Of a stretch of DNA of 64,000 bases, positions 8,558 through 17,590 are shown piece after piece; position 1 is the stretch's first letter, and every line of letters starts with the position of its first letter. Source of the DNA: Pseudocalidococcus sp964653145 (GTDB taxonomy: Bacteria > Cyanobacteriota > Cyanobacteriia > Thermosynechococcales > Thermosynechococcaceae); assembly GCA_964653145.1 (NCBI GenBank), contig CAZZCG010000007.1, forward strand, positions 1-64,000, in the 5' to 3' direction. The notes beneath the pieces were generated by a model. The model searched no databases, was not told the origin of the DNA, and saw only the letters and a program-made list of their open reading frames with translations. Both the position numbers and the translations under genes were made by a program.

Positions 8558-9262
8558 TTAAAAGTTTTGTTGGTGGCGCACCAAGTTGAGAAATTCTTCC
8601 CGAGTTTTTTGATCATCCCGGAACACCCCCAACATCGAACTGGTAACTGTCCAAGAGCCTGGTTTTTGTACCCCTCGCATGACCATGCACATATGGGAAG
8701 CTTCCATCACGACGGCCACACCCTGGGGTTCGAGAACTTCATTCACCGCTTCGGCAATTTGGCGGGTTAGACGCTCTTGCACCTGGAGGCGACGGGCATA
8801 CATCTCGACAATCCGAGCCAATTTACTCAGGCCAATCACCCGCTGGTTGGGAATATAGGCCACATGGACTTTACCAATGAAGGGCAACATATGGTGTTCA
8901 CAGAGGCTGAAGGCACTAATGTCACGCACCAACACCATCTCATCATGGCCTTCGTCAAACACAGCTCCATTGACCAAGGCTTCCAAGGATTGGGAGTAAC
9001 CACTGGTGAGAAACTGCATTGCTTCCGCCACCCGTTTCGGGGTTTTGAGTAGTCCTTCCCGCTCCGGATCTTCCCCAACACTGAGAAGCATTGTTTTAAC
9101 AGCAGCCATCATTTCATCTTTAGCCACATCAGCTGGCGGGGCTTGAATCAGGGGTTCTTTGCCGAGGTGGGTATTGCGATCGGGCAGGATTGGAGCGGTG
9201 GACAGGCGTTTGCCATTGGCGGGTTGATCGGGCAGATTCAGGGCGTTAGGTGAAATGGTCAT
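8558..9262 (-). CDS. folE: GTP cyclohydrolase I
   Basis: Converts GTP to dihydroneopterin triphosphate, the first step of folate and pterin synthesis. Zinc ligands are visible at Cys121, His124 and Cys192 (SLCEHHMLPF and SHMCMVMRG). The family domain covers roughly residues 50-232; the first 45 residues are a variable extension. It lies 123 bases downstream of the SDR gene on the same strand. The presence of folate-using ThyX and TrmFO nearby is consistent with a local folate theme, although they are transcribed separately. Confidence 0.96.
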   Translation of the reverse strand: MTISPNALNLPDQPANGKRLSTAPILPDRNTHLGKEPLIQAPPADVAKDEMMAAVKTMLLSVGEDPEREGLLKTPKRVAEAMQFLTSGYSQSLEALVNGAVFDEGHDEMVLVRDISAFSLCEHHMLPFIGKVHVAYIPNQRVIGLSKLARIVEMYARRLQVQERLTRQIAEAVNEVLEPQGVAVVMEASHMCMVMRGVQKPGSWTVTSSMLGVFRDDQKTREEFLNLVRHQQNF

Positions 9263-9385
9263 AGCGTGGAGTTTGAAAGAAGAATAGGTGAAAAATAAAC
9301 AAGAGCAATCAACAAACAGTCAAAACAAATGAGCGCGGCCAAAAATCAAGGGGTTGACAGCAATGGAGTAGGTTTTAGAAATGGG

Positions 9386-10108
9386 TTATAGGGCTCCCCC
9401 TAAGGGCATCAGGACTAATTCTTCCACGAGGGCATTGGCAGGGAGTTGGATAGCACAGAGAATGGTCTGAGCAACACTTTCCGATGTGAGCATGGCAGCG
9501 CGGTCAAAATCTCCTGCAATCGTTCCATGATCCCAAAGGGGAGTAGCTACAGCACCCGGACAGAGGGCAATGACCCGAATCCCGTTTTGGCGTTCTTCAG
9601 CGGCTAAGGTTTTTGTGAGTCCCATTAAGGCAAACTTACTCGCACAGTAGGCTCCCCAGTTCGGAAATACCTGTTGCCCAGCAATGGAAACCACATTAAC
9701 TATCGTACCGCAACCCTGGGATCGGAGGGAGGGGATCAGGGCCTGGGTAACTTGCCAAACGCTGGTGAGGTTGACATTAAACAAGTATTGCCAATCTTCT
9801 AGGGCCATCTCTGCCAAGGACGCTGTTTGAGCCAGGCCTGCACTGTTGATCAAAATTTGCACCGGCCCGACTTTTTCAAGGATAGAAAGGATTTCCGCTT
9901 TCACGGTCTCGACACGGGCTAAATCCAGGCCAAAGATCGGGGCTTCTACACCGTAGGCCATCGCTTGTTCTGAGACTTCCTTAAGTTTTTCGAGATTCCG
10001 ACCCAGAAGCACTAAGTTAAACCCGGCCTGGGCCAGTTTCAGGGCAGCGGCGGCCCCAATACCACTACTGGCTCCAGTAATTAGGGCGCGTTGAGGTGAG
10101 GAGGACAT
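9386..10108 (-). CDS. Short-chain dehydrogenase/reductase
   Basis: A 240-residue classical SDR. The NAD(P)-binding TGASSGIG motif is at residues 11-18; the catalytic Ser141, Tyr154 and Lys158 (YxxxK in YCASK) are in place. The residue after the second beta strand is an arginine (LLGRN), which favours NADPH. Substrate cannot be told from sequence; FabG-like ketoreductase activity is possible but unproved. It follows accA by 39 bases on the same strand and precedes folE, so an aar-accA-SDR-folE transcription unit is possible. Confidence 0.88.
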   Translation of the reverse strand: MSSSPQRALITGASSGIGAAAALKLAQAGFNLVLLGRNLEKLKEVSEQAMAYGVEAPIFGLDLARVETVKAEILSILEKVGPVQILINSAGLAQTASLAEMALEDWQYLFNVNLTSVWQVTQALIPSLRSQGCGTIVNVVSIAGQQVFPNWGAYCASKFALMGLTKTLAAEERQNGIRVIALCPGAVATPLWDHGTIAGDFDRAAMLTSESVAQTILCAIQLPANALVEELVLMPLGGAL

Positions 10109-10147
10109 AGAAAAAATTCACGAGATGGACAAAGAAAGTTTCATAGG

Positions 10148-11122
10148 TTACGGGGCCTGGGTAAAGACTCCCATCCGGCGGAATTTTTGATAGCGTAATT
10201 CCCGGCGTTCGGCTCCACTCATGGCCCGGAGTTCTCCTAAATGGCGCAAAATTGCCGCTTTGAGATCATCCGCAGCTTTGACTGGATCTGTATGGGCGGC
10301 CCCAATCGGTTCGGGCAGAATTTCATCAATGATTCCCAGGCGTTGTAGGTCCGTAGCTGTAATTTTCAGGCTTTCAGCAGCTTGGGGAGCCTTTTGGGCA
10401 TCGCGCCAAAGAATCGCTGCACAGGCCTCAGGGGGAGCAACACTGTAGACGGAATGCTCAAACATCAACACCCGATCTCCGACACCAATCCCCAGGGCAC
10501 CCCCAGAACCGCCCTCACCGATGACCGTGCAAATAATTGGGACGCTCAAGCGAAACATTTCCCGGAGGTTATAGGCAATAGCTTCCCCTTGCCCATATTT
10601 TTCCGCATCGACACCAGCCCAGGCCGCTGGGGTATCAATGAAGGTTAGAATCGGCATTCCAAATCGGTCTGCATGATCCATTAACCGCATCGCTTTCCGA
10701 TACCCCCCAGGAGATGCCATGCCAAAGTTCCGGCGAACATTATCTTTGGTATCCCGGCCTTTCTGCTGGCCTAACAAGACTACAGGCTGACCATCCACGC
10801 GAGCAACCCCCCCGACTATGGCTGGATCATCGGTACCGCGTCGATCTCCATGGAGTTCGATCCACTCATCACTAATGGCCTGGATATAGTCGAGGGTGCT
10901 GGGGCGGCGGGGATGACGGGCAACTTGGAGTTTCTGGCCTGGGGTGAGTTGGCTAAAAATTTCCCGGCGGACTTGGGCGGCCCGTTGCTCGAGTTGGCGG
11001 ACTTGGTCGGAGACATCAACGCCCAGTTCAGATGATTTATCACGCACCTGTTGGATTTGGGCTTCCAATTCAACCAGGGGTTTTTCAAATTCCAGAAGTA
11101 AGCGCCGTTCAGCAGTGGCCAT
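10148..11122 (-). CDS. accA: Acetyl-CoA carboxylase carboxyltransferase subunit alpha
   Basis: Alpha subunit of the carboxyltransferase that makes malonyl-CoA for fatty-acid synthesis. The 324-residue protein matches the usual AccA length, with the N-terminal helical part (residues 1-80) and the crotonase-like core containing GGYRKAMRLMDHA and GEGGSGGALGIG. It lies 109 bases downstream of aar, an arrangement widely kept in cyanobacteria where acyl-ACP reductase and carboxylase genes are adjacent. Confidence 0.97.
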   Translation of the reverse strand: MATAERRLLLEFEKPLVELEAQIQQVRDKSSELGVDVSDQVRQLEQRAAQVRREIFSQLTPGQKLQVARHPRRPSTLDYIQAISDEWIELHGDRRGTDDPAIVGGVARVDGQPVVLLGQQKGRDTKDNVRRNFGMASPGGYRKAMRLMDHADRFGMPILTFIDTPAAWAGVDAEKYGQGEAIAYNLREMFRLSVPIICTVIGEGGSGGALGIGVGDRVLMFEHSVYSVAPPEACAAILWRDAQKAPQAAESLKITATDLQRLGIIDEILPEPIGAAHTDPVKAADDLKAAILRHLGELRAMSGAERRELRYQKFRRMGVFTQAP

Positions 11123-11231
11123 AAGCAGGTTACCAATTTATCAAAGGAGTAATGAAGGGAAACATGACTGGGAAATTTTTGGTGGTGCCCCAGGCCGGAT
11201 CAACATCCAACCAAAGCCAATCTCGCTAGAT

Positions 11232-12257
11232 TTAAACGGATAGTAAAAGGGGAGAAAAGCCATGCTTGCGGGAGACTTCACCAATTTTTTTCATTGCCTC
11301 AACAGTAATTTGATTTCGCCCCCAGGAAAAGTTTGTATGCCAACCTTCAAATTCCAGGAGCATGGCCTCGGCAAAACAGGCAAACATTTGGCGGGAGGGC
11401 ACATCCATGTTCACAATGGACATAATTCTCCAGTCAATGTCTAAACTGTGTTCGACAATCCCACCATTGAGGACATGGACACCTTCCCGTTGTAGCTTCG
11501 TGCCCAGGTTCTTCGGATAACCACCGTCAATCATTAAGCAGGTATTTTTCAGAGTGCTGACTTCGATTTCGACACCTTTCGGCATACTGGCCACCCAAAC
11601 CACAATATCCGCCAAAGGGAGGGCCGCTTCAAGGGGAAGAACTTTGCCACGACCGAGTTCATCTTGCAGGGCCTGGAGCCGATCTGAGTTGCGGGCCACT
11701 AACAGAATATCCGCCACATCCAACTGATTATCCAGCCAACGACAAACGGCACTGCCAATATCTCCTGTGGCACCACACACAGCCACCGTTGCTGTAGATA
11801 AATCAATCCCCAGTTGGGCCGAGGCCTGTTCGACTTGACGGCAAATTACGTAGGCAGTGTGGGTATTGCCGGTGGTGAATTTAGCGAAATCTAGCTCCAC
11901 ATTCCGCACCTGAGGCATTTTTTCCAGGTTAAAATTCTCAAAAATAATCGAGGAAAACCCCCCTAGAGCCGTAATGTCAATGCCATGTTTTTGCGCGTGG
12001 GCCATGGCGTTGATGATTTTTCGGGTCGCGGCCTTGATCCGCTGTTGAGCCAGCATTTCCGGCAAAAAGCAAGACTCCACATACTTCCCTTGAATAGTTT
12101 GTCCAGTGATGCTGGTTACGGAAATGTCGTCCACGATTTGGGGTGGGGCCATACACCAAAACTCCAGGCCCTGATCGGCGTATTCGGGGTATCCTAGGTC
12201 ACGGGCAACGGATTGAGCATGTTCAAGGCTGGTGAGATGGCCAATAAGTCCAAACAT
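11232..12257 (-). CDS. aar: Long-chain acyl-[acyl-carrier-protein] reductase
   Basis: Reduces fatty acyl-ACP to the fatty aldehyde that aldehyde-deformylating oxygenase turns into alkane. Length (341) and sequence fit cyanobacterial AAR. The nucleotide-binding CGATGDIG motif is at residues 161-168 and the acyl-accepting cysteine is Cys294 (MFAC), the position described for AAR. The usual partner gene ado is not upstream: after 328 non-coding bases comes pgl on the other strand. accA follows downstream as usual. Confidence 0.95.
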   Translation of the reverse strand: MFGLIGHLTSLEHAQSVARDLGYPEYADQGLEFWCMAPPQIVDDISVTSITGQTIQGKYVESCFLPEMLAQQRIKAATRKIINAMAHAQKHGIDITALGGFSSIIFENFNLEKMPQVRNVELDFAKFTTGNTHTAYVICRQVEQASAQLGIDLSTATVAVCGATGDIGSAVCRWLDNQLDVADILLVARNSDRLQALQDELGRGKVLPLEAALPLADIVVWVASMPKGVEIEVSTLKNTCLMIDGGYPKNLGTKLQREGVHVLNGGIVEHSLDIDWRIMSIVNMDVPSRQMFACFAEAMLLEFEGWHTNFSWGRNQITVEAMKKIGEVSRKHGFSPLLLSV

Positions 12258-12585
12258 GGGCGATGGGTACGGGAAATATAAAGGAAGATAGAGAAAACTA
12301 TCAGAACAAAATATATTGCTGATACGTTTGAGTCTAACCTAGTCCCTGAAGTTTTGAACCAGCCTCCGATCAATTCGGGATCAACCGCTCGAATGGCTCG
12401 AATCCGGAAAAAAGCAAAAGTTTTACCGACTGCTCAGTGAATCCATTTATACTTGTGACCTGAAAGCTGAAAATTACTGACTGGGCCGATGGTTCTTGCC
12501 CGATTTAGGAGTTGGCTTTTCCCTAAGTCAGTACCTGTTGTGGGTTGGTCGTTAACATCAATTTCCGCTGAGAATATTTCACCCT
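12258..12585. other. Intergenic region between divergent aar and pgl, with a hairpin
   Basis: 328 bases without a credible gene, between two divergently transcribed genes, so promoters for both should lie here. No tRNA, riboswitch or repeat family was recognised. The one structure seen is the inverted repeat at 12475-12533, entered separately. No trace of an ado gene was seen in any frame. Confidence 0.6.
12475..12533 (+). other. Inverted repeat upstream of pgl, candidate structured leader
   Basis: TACTGACT (12475-12482) can pair with AGTCAGTA (12526-12533), and GGG (12483-12485) with CCC (12521-12523) after a two-base bulge. This gives an 8 + 3 bp stem closing a 35-base loop. It lies about 53 bases before the pgl start codon. 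It might be a leader structure or small RNA; no U-tract follows, so it does not look like a terminator. Confidence 0.35.
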
Positions 12586-13359
12586 ATGTCAGATTCTGCC
12601 ACTTTTCCCCCAGAACAACGCATTGAAGTTTTACCTGATCTCGAGAGCCTGAGTCAGCGGGCCCTGGAAATTACCGTTGAACAAATGGAAATTGCGATTG
12701 CCGCCCGGGGACGGTTTAATTTGGTTTTGGCTGGTGGGAATACCCCTAAAAGTTTGTACGAGAAGTTAGCCCAAGAATCTCTTCCTTGGGAGCAGTTTGA
12801 AATTTTTTGGGGGGATGAGCGCTATGTTCCCCGGGATCACCCCGACAGCAATGAAGGAATGGCGCGCCAGGCCTGGTTGGATCATGTCAACATCCCGCCG
12901 GAACACATTCATCCGATGCCCACTGAATTTCCCGACCCCAATGAAGCTGCCACTGTTTATCATCAAACTCTAGTTGACGTTTTTCACAGACAACCTAGCC
13001 CCCAATTTGACCTGACGTTGCTGGGCATGGGGCCCGATGGTCATACAGCTTCTCTGTTTCCCCACACTCCAGCTTTAGCCGTGGGGGATCGGTGGGTCAC
13101 CGTTGGCAATAAAGACGGGCAACCCCGTTTGACACTCACCGTTCCCGCCATTAATCAGTCCCGGTGTGTTTTATTTCTCGTGGCTGGGGCAAACAAACAG
13201 AATGCCTTGACCCAGGTTTTAACTGGCAGCGGCGATCCAGACACCTATCCTGCGCGGTTGATTTACCCACAGGACTCCCTAATTTGGTTACTGGATCATG
13301 AGGCGGGCCTGGGTTGGAGTGAAACCGATGATTCTGGCACTGGAGTGAGCGTCCCTTGA
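12586..13359 (+). CDS. pgl: 6-phosphogluconolactonase
   Basis: Hydrolyses 6-phosphogluconolactone in the oxidative pentose-phosphate pathway. The 257-residue protein has the DevB/Pgl-type signatures: LAGGNTPKSLYEKL near residues 49-62, FWGDERYVP near residues 76-84, and LLGMGPDGHTASLFP near residues 145-159. The start ATG is followed directly by conserved sequence within about 10 residues. No zwf or gnd gene is adjacent. Confidence 0.95.
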   Translation: MSDSATFPPEQRIEVLPDLESLSQRALEITVEQMEIAIAARGRFNLVLAGGNTPKSLYEKLAQESLPWEQFEIFWGDERYVPRDHPDSNEGMARQAWLDHVNIPPEHIHPMPTEFPDPNEAATVYHQTLVDVFHRQPSPQFDLTLLGMGPDGHTASLFPHTPALAVGDRWVTVGNKDGQPRLTLTVPAINQSRCVLFLVAGANKQNALTQVLTGSGDPDTYPARLIYPQDSLIWLLDHEAGLGWSETDDSGTGVSVP

Positions 13360-13578
13360 GGATTTTGCCCGAAACCCTTGGCAATGCCTGCGTGGTGATT
13401 TCTTTAAAAACCAGGCCCGGTGAAGCAACTGCTATCACAAATAAATGTTGACTATCCCCACAAATGGGCTATTCCTTCACTAAAATATCTGCATAATTGG
13501 CAAACGTCTGATGGAAACCGGACTGAACTGCCACAATGTCCTTCAGAGGTTGTGATGCGTTAGGGCTATTATGTGCCT

Positions 13579-14250
13579 ATGATTATCTGTCCGACTTGCC
13601 AGCACACCAATCCTGACCATGCCGTTCAGTGTGAAAACTGTTTCTCCCCATTACCGCAAATGAGTAGTTGTCCTAACTGTGGTGCCCCAGTCCAAGCTGA
13701 TGCCAGCTTTTGCGGCCAATGTGGGTTTAATCTGCGCCAAATAGCCTCTCCCCCAGAAATGCCGCCCCTACCGGATTTATCTGCGCCCCTGACCCCACCC
13801 TTTACGGATATTCCCGAACTGGAGCCGGATCATTCTCTGCCCGCTGTTTCAACCCTCCCCCGCCCCCCAATCCCACCCCCACCCGCTGCCTTTGCCGTCC
13901 CCTCCACGCCCCTCATTGACATCAATGCCCAGTTTTACCATGTTCAAACCAAAACCACGGTACCAGTCCCCCCTGGCCTGGCGGTGATCCACATCGGTAA
14001 GCCCAATGACCGTATCCCCCCCAACATTGACCTCTCTGGTTTTCCCAACTCCGAGATTGTTTCCCGAATTCATGCAGACCTTTGTCTTGAGGGGGATACC
14101 CTATTAATTGAAGATGTCGGCAGCGCCAATGGAACCTACATCAATAACCAACCCCTACCACCGGGTAATCGCTATCAACTCAAAAATGGAGATCGCATTG
14201 CCTTTGGGAAGGGCGACTTAGTTTCCTTTGTGTTTCAGATGATTACTTAA
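13579..14250 (+). CDS. Double zinc-ribbon protein with C-terminal FHA domain
   Basis: Likely a phosphothreonine-binding adaptor in the cytoplasm. Two zinc ribbons open the protein (Cys4/7/18/21 and Cys31/34/45/48 from the ATG at 13579), then a proline-rich linker of about 60 residues, then an FHA domain in the last 100 residues with the SRIHADL and GSANGTYIN hallmarks. A GTG six bases earlier is an alternative start. It is followed after 100 bases by an FHA-pseudokinase gene on the same strand. Partner and ligand are unknown. Confidence 0.85.
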   Translation: MIICPTCQHTNPDHAVQCENCFSPLPQMSSCPNCGAPVQADASFCGQCGFNLRQIASPPEMPPLPDLSAPLTPPFTDIPELEPDHSLPAVSTLPRPPIPPPPAAFAVPSTPLIDINAQFYHVQTKTTVPVPPGLAVIHIGKPNDRIPPNIDLSGFPNSEIVSRIHADLCLEGDTLLIEDVGSANGTYINNQPLPPGNRYQLKNGDRIAFGKGDLVSFVFQMIT

Positions 14251-14350
14251 ATCGGATGCATGAACTAGACTGATTGTGGGTATGGTTTTTTATAGGTACT
14301 AGATTTAGTCCTAGGTTTGATATCGCCCTCTCATTTCCCCAAACACCATC

Positions 14351-15703
14351 GTGATTACTCTCACCCTGCTCCATCCCGTACAAGCGACCCCCGTTCAGAG
14401 TTGGACGTTTGAGCATGAGTCTATCGTTCGGATTGGGCGAGCGGTTGACAACCATGTGGTGCTCTACAGTGCAGTTGTTTCTCGCCACCATGTGGAATTA
14501 CGTCGTAATGGTCTCCATTGGGAAGTGGTCAACCTTGGTACTAACGGCACCTACCTAGATGGAAAGCGAGTTCAGCAAGCCTCCCTCAATGATGGTGGGA
14601 TTTTACGGTTAGCTCGCTCTGGGCCAAATATTCAAATCCGGATTGGCCCCAGCAGTCAACCACCCCCACCAAACGCCCGCATGGATACGATCCCAGAGCA
14701 ATACGTGGATCCCTCTAAAATGACCGTCGGTGGGGTCAGTACTGAGGTGGAAACTCGCACCCAATCAGCCACCCAAATTCATGAACAGAAGGACGTTGAG
14801 GGTGAAAGTGATCCCGGCTTCCATGTGGTTGGACAACTGCCCCTTGAGTTTTTAGGGGAATATCAAAACACCTGCACCCACCCCCAGGCCGGCCCTCTCC
14901 TTGTTTTTTGCCCAGACTGTGGACAGCCCCTACGGCCATTGGAGCAGATTGGCCCCTATCAAGTTTTCCAGGCTATGGGATCTGATCACACCTGTTTGGC
15001 TTGGCGGGCCGGGCGGATGGTCGTTCTTAAATCTTTACCGGAAACCGCAGCAGTCGCAAATTTTGCCAACTTTCGTCACCAGGCCCGCCAGTTGTGTCGC
15101 TTGGATCATCCCCATTTACCCAAATTCTACGAAGCATTTTCGGTTAACGGCCAACCCTATTTGTCCACTGAACGCATCTATGGGCCAACTCTGGAGGCCT
15201 GGGTCAGTGATTATGGTCCCCTATCCTTAGCGGAAGTTTGTCATGCCCTCCGCCCCCTCTGTCAACTGTTAGATCAGCTGCATCAAGAGCACCCACCAAT
15301 TGTTCATCAGCAAATCCACCCCCGGCAGTTAGTCCGACCCTTGGGGTCTCAAAACCATGACCACTGGCAATTGATTGGCTGGGGCCACGTCCCCATTATC
15401 TCTGGGGATGCCGGTACTCTTTTGGCCAACACAGGCTATCTCGCCCCGGAATTACAAGCGGGTCAGCCCCAACCGGAGTCGGATTTGTTTGCCTTGGGCG
15501 CGACCCTAGTTTATCTACTGACCGGCTATGACCCCAGTGCCTATGTTCGGTGGGGTGTTAAGGAATACCGGATGTACGCCGAAGATATTCCCCGCATGAG
15601 TTTACCCATTGCCGAAATTGTGAATGCCCTGACCCACCCCAACCCTGACGAGCGCCCCAAATCTGCCCTGAAGACCCTTGAGCGTTTGGAAGCTCTGATC
15701 TAA
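14351..15703 (+). CDS. FHA domain - zinc ribbon - pseudokinase protein
   Basis: 450 residues. An FHA domain occupies about residues 20-97 (RIGR at 27-30, SRHH at 44-47, NGTYL at 65-69). A linker with a short zinc-binding stretch (Cys175, Cys187, Cys190) follows, then a protein-kinase-like fold at about 200-450. The beta-3 lysine is kept (Lys227), as is an APE motif (365-367). The catalytic HRDLKPxN loop, however, reads HQQIHPRQ (319-326) and DFG is replaced by GWG (343-345), so phosphotransfer is unlikely. It starts with GTG and has no clear ribosome-binding site. It probably reads phosphothreonine and relays or scaffolds a signal. Confidence 0.83.
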   Translation: MITLTLLHPVQATPVQSWTFEHESIVRIGRAVDNHVVLYSAVVSRHHVELRRNGLHWEVVNLGTNGTYLDGKRVQQASLNDGGILRLARSGPNIQIRIGPSSQPPPPNARMDTIPEQYVDPSKMTVGGVSTEVETRTQSATQIHEQKDVEGESDPGFHVVGQLPLEFLGEYQNTCTHPQAGPLLVFCPDCGQPLRPLEQIGPYQVFQAMGSDHTCLAWRAGRMVVLKSLPETAAVANFANFRHQARQLCRLDHPHLPKFYEAFSVNGQPYLSTERIYGPTLEAWVSDYGPLSLAEVCHALRPLCQLLDQLHQEHPPIVHQQIHPRQLVRPLGSQNHDHWQLIGWGHVPIISGDAGTLLANTGYLAPELQAGQPQPESDLFALGATLVYLLTGYDPSAYVRWGVKEYRMYAEDIPRMSLPIAEIVNALTHPNPDERPKSALKTLERLEALI

Positions 15704-15708
15704 GCCCT

Positions 15709-16623
15709 ATGGGCCTGGCAGTTGTTTATCACCCTGACTATGTGGTGCCGCTGCCCCCTGGACATCGGTTTCCTATGGCTAAATTCCGGGCTCTGAAAGA
15801 CCTGTTGCTCAAGGACAATGTGGTGACGTTGGCGGATGTTTACACCCCCGAAGTTCCCGAAGAACATTGGCTGTCCCTTGTCCACAATCCCGCCTATATT
15901 TCCGCCTACAGTCAAGGGACACTCTCGGCCCAATGCCAACGCCGGATTGGCCTACCCTGGAGTCCAGCCCTGGTAAATCGGACTTGGCGCGCTGTGGGCG
16001 GAACCATCTTAACTGCCCAGTTAGCCCTAAAGTTTGGCTTGGCTTGTAACACGGCTGGCGGCACTCACCATGCCTTTCCAGATTACGGTTCTGGGTTCTG
16101 TATTTTTAACGATCTGGCGGTGGCGGCCCGGGTGATTCAATCCCAGACCCTGGCCAAGAAAATCCTGATTGTGGATTTGGATGTGCACCAAGGGGACGGT
16201 ACCGCATTTATTTTTCAGGATGATGATAGTGTCTTTACCGTGTCGCTCCATTGCCAGGCCAACTTTCCCGGCACCAAGCAAACCAGTGATTTAGATCTGC
16301 CCCTCCCCATCGGCCTGGAAGATCAAGATTATCTGAAACTTTTGGGGCAACACCTCCCGGATGTCATCAGCCAAGTCCAGCCAGATTTAGTCCTCTACGA
16401 TGCTGGGGTCGATATCCATGTGGGAGACCGTTTGGGAAAATTAGCCATTACCGACAGTGGTATCTATTGTCGGGATATGCAGGTCTTGACCACCTGTGCC
16501 CAGGCCGGGATTCCTGTGGCGGCGGTGATTGGGGGTGGCTACAGTGATGACTTTTCGGGCCTGGTTTATCGACATTCCTTACTCCATCGGGCAGCGGTGA
16601 ACGTTCAACAGCAGTTCTACTAA
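15709..16623 (+). CDS. Histone deacetylase / AcuC-family deacetylase
   Basis: 304-residue member of the HDAC/acetoin-utilisation/acetylpolyamine-hydrolase superfamily. The active-site pair is His120-His121 (GGTHHAF), zinc ligands are Asp158, His160 (VDLDVHQGDGT) and Asp235 (DAGVDIH), and the GGGY loop holds the usual transition-state tyrosine. It would remove acetyl groups from protein lysines or polyamines; the substrate is unknown. It begins only five bases after the FHA-pseudokinase stop, so the two are almost surely co-transcribed. Its stop overlaps that of the M23 peptidase by four bases. Confidence 0.9.
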   Translation: MGLAVVYHPDYVVPLPPGHRFPMAKFRALKDLLLKDNVVTLADVYTPEVPEEHWLSLVHNPAYISAYSQGTLSAQCQRRIGLPWSPALVNRTWRAVGGTILTAQLALKFGLACNTAGGTHHAFPDYGSGFCIFNDLAVAARVIQSQTLAKKILIVDLDVHQGDGTAFIFQDDDSVFTVSLHCQANFPGTKQTSDLDLPLPIGLEDQDYLKLLGQHLPDVISQVQPDLVLYDAGVDIHVGDRLGKLAITDSGIYCRDMQVLTTCAQAGIPVAAVIGGGYSDDFSGLVYRHSLLHRAAVNVQQQFY

Positions 16624-17498
16624 TCCCACCCTTGAGCCAACCAGGAACGGGGATCAACACTTTGCCCCAGAACGTACAGCCCCCAATGGAGATGTGGCCC
16701 GGTGGAGGCCCCCGTATTTCCCACAGTCCCAATCAACTGCCCCGCTTCCACCCGATCCCCAGGCTTAACGCGAATATCCCTAAGGTGAATGTAAATACTC
16801 ACAACTCCTTGCCCATGATCCAGACCAATGGTGTTTCCGTGGATTTCAAACCCCTGTCGCTCCCAGCCCACCAATGCCACCCGTCCCCGCGCCGCGGCCA
16901 AAACGGATGACCCCGTCGGCCCAGCATAGTCAATCCCACGGTGAAAATAATCCTGGGCAAAGACGCCATTGTAATACCGTCGCACCCCATATCCTGTGGT
17001 GACTGGCCCAGCGTTAGGACGCACAAACCGGCCCTGCCAGAGTTTTTCAGGGGTGACGAGGGCTTTAAAGACGTCCACCTGTTCAAATTCAAAATCTGTA
17101 CCTAAATCATCTTTCCCTGGGGGGAGCCAAATGCGTTGCACCGGAAAATTCCGATTACCCAACCAAACCAGCAAATTCCGTGTCGTTTCTTGCCCCGTGA
17201 CGGTTAAGGGAGTCCGGCCTGGAGCATTCAGGGGAGTAGTTGGAATTAGGGCCCGCCAACGATTTTGCCCCAGTGGAAAAGCTGGATACGTCTGTTTACC
17301 AAAGGTGACGGTTGGGGCCTGGGGTTCGGAATTAGGACTGCTTATGAGTACTGAGAGAGTATCGCCCAAAACCACTTGCTGGGGAGTAACCTGCACCTCT
17401 AAAGCCCAGGCCGGGGAAACTGCCACCATTGTTGTGGTTACCACCAGGCCAGGTAAACTTGTTTGAGAAAATAAGCTGTGTCCGACACCCATGATCAC
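16620..17498 (-). CDS. M23 family metallopeptidase (LytM-type), exported
   Basis: 292 residues with an N-terminal signal-like hydrophobic stretch ending near VSPAWA (about residue 32), a beta-rich middle domain, and a C-terminal peptidase_M23 (LytM) domain. Zinc ligands are recognisable in FHRGIDYAG (HxxxD) and in the final HLHWG (HxH). Expected to act on peptidoglycan cross-bridges in the periplasm, or as an activator of other hydrolases. The next upstream reverse-strand gene is an ABC exporter. Confidence 0.9.
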   Translation of the reverse strand: MIMGVGHSLFSQTSLPGLVVTTTMVAVSPAWALEVQVTPQQVVLGDTLSVLISSPNSEPQAPTVTFGKQTYPAFPLGQNRWRALIPTTPLNAPGRTPLTVTGQETTRNLLVWLGNRNFPVQRIWLPPGKDDLGTDFEFEQVDVFKALVTPEKLWQGRFVRPNAGPVTTGYGVRRYYNGVFAQDYFHRGIDYAGPTGSSVLAAARGRVALVGWERQGFEIHGNTIGLDHGQGVVSIYIHLRDIRVKPGDRVEAGQLIGTVGNTGASTGPHLHWGLYVLGQSVDPRSWLAQGWD

Positions 17499-17590
17499 AC
17501 CCGCTACTTTTGTGTGAGTTTAGCAAGTTGTTCCCGCAGATGGGGCCTGGATCACAAGGTCTAGGCAACGGTAAAGGCGAGGGAATTGGG

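Noticed and set aside
12390..12420. T-loop-like GGCTCGAATCC suggesting a tRNA
   Set aside because: No acceptor, D-arm or anticodon arm could be fitted around it.
16996..17466. 156-codon frame antisense to the M23 peptidase
   Set aside because: Within a gene with clear zinc motifs; no similarity noticed.
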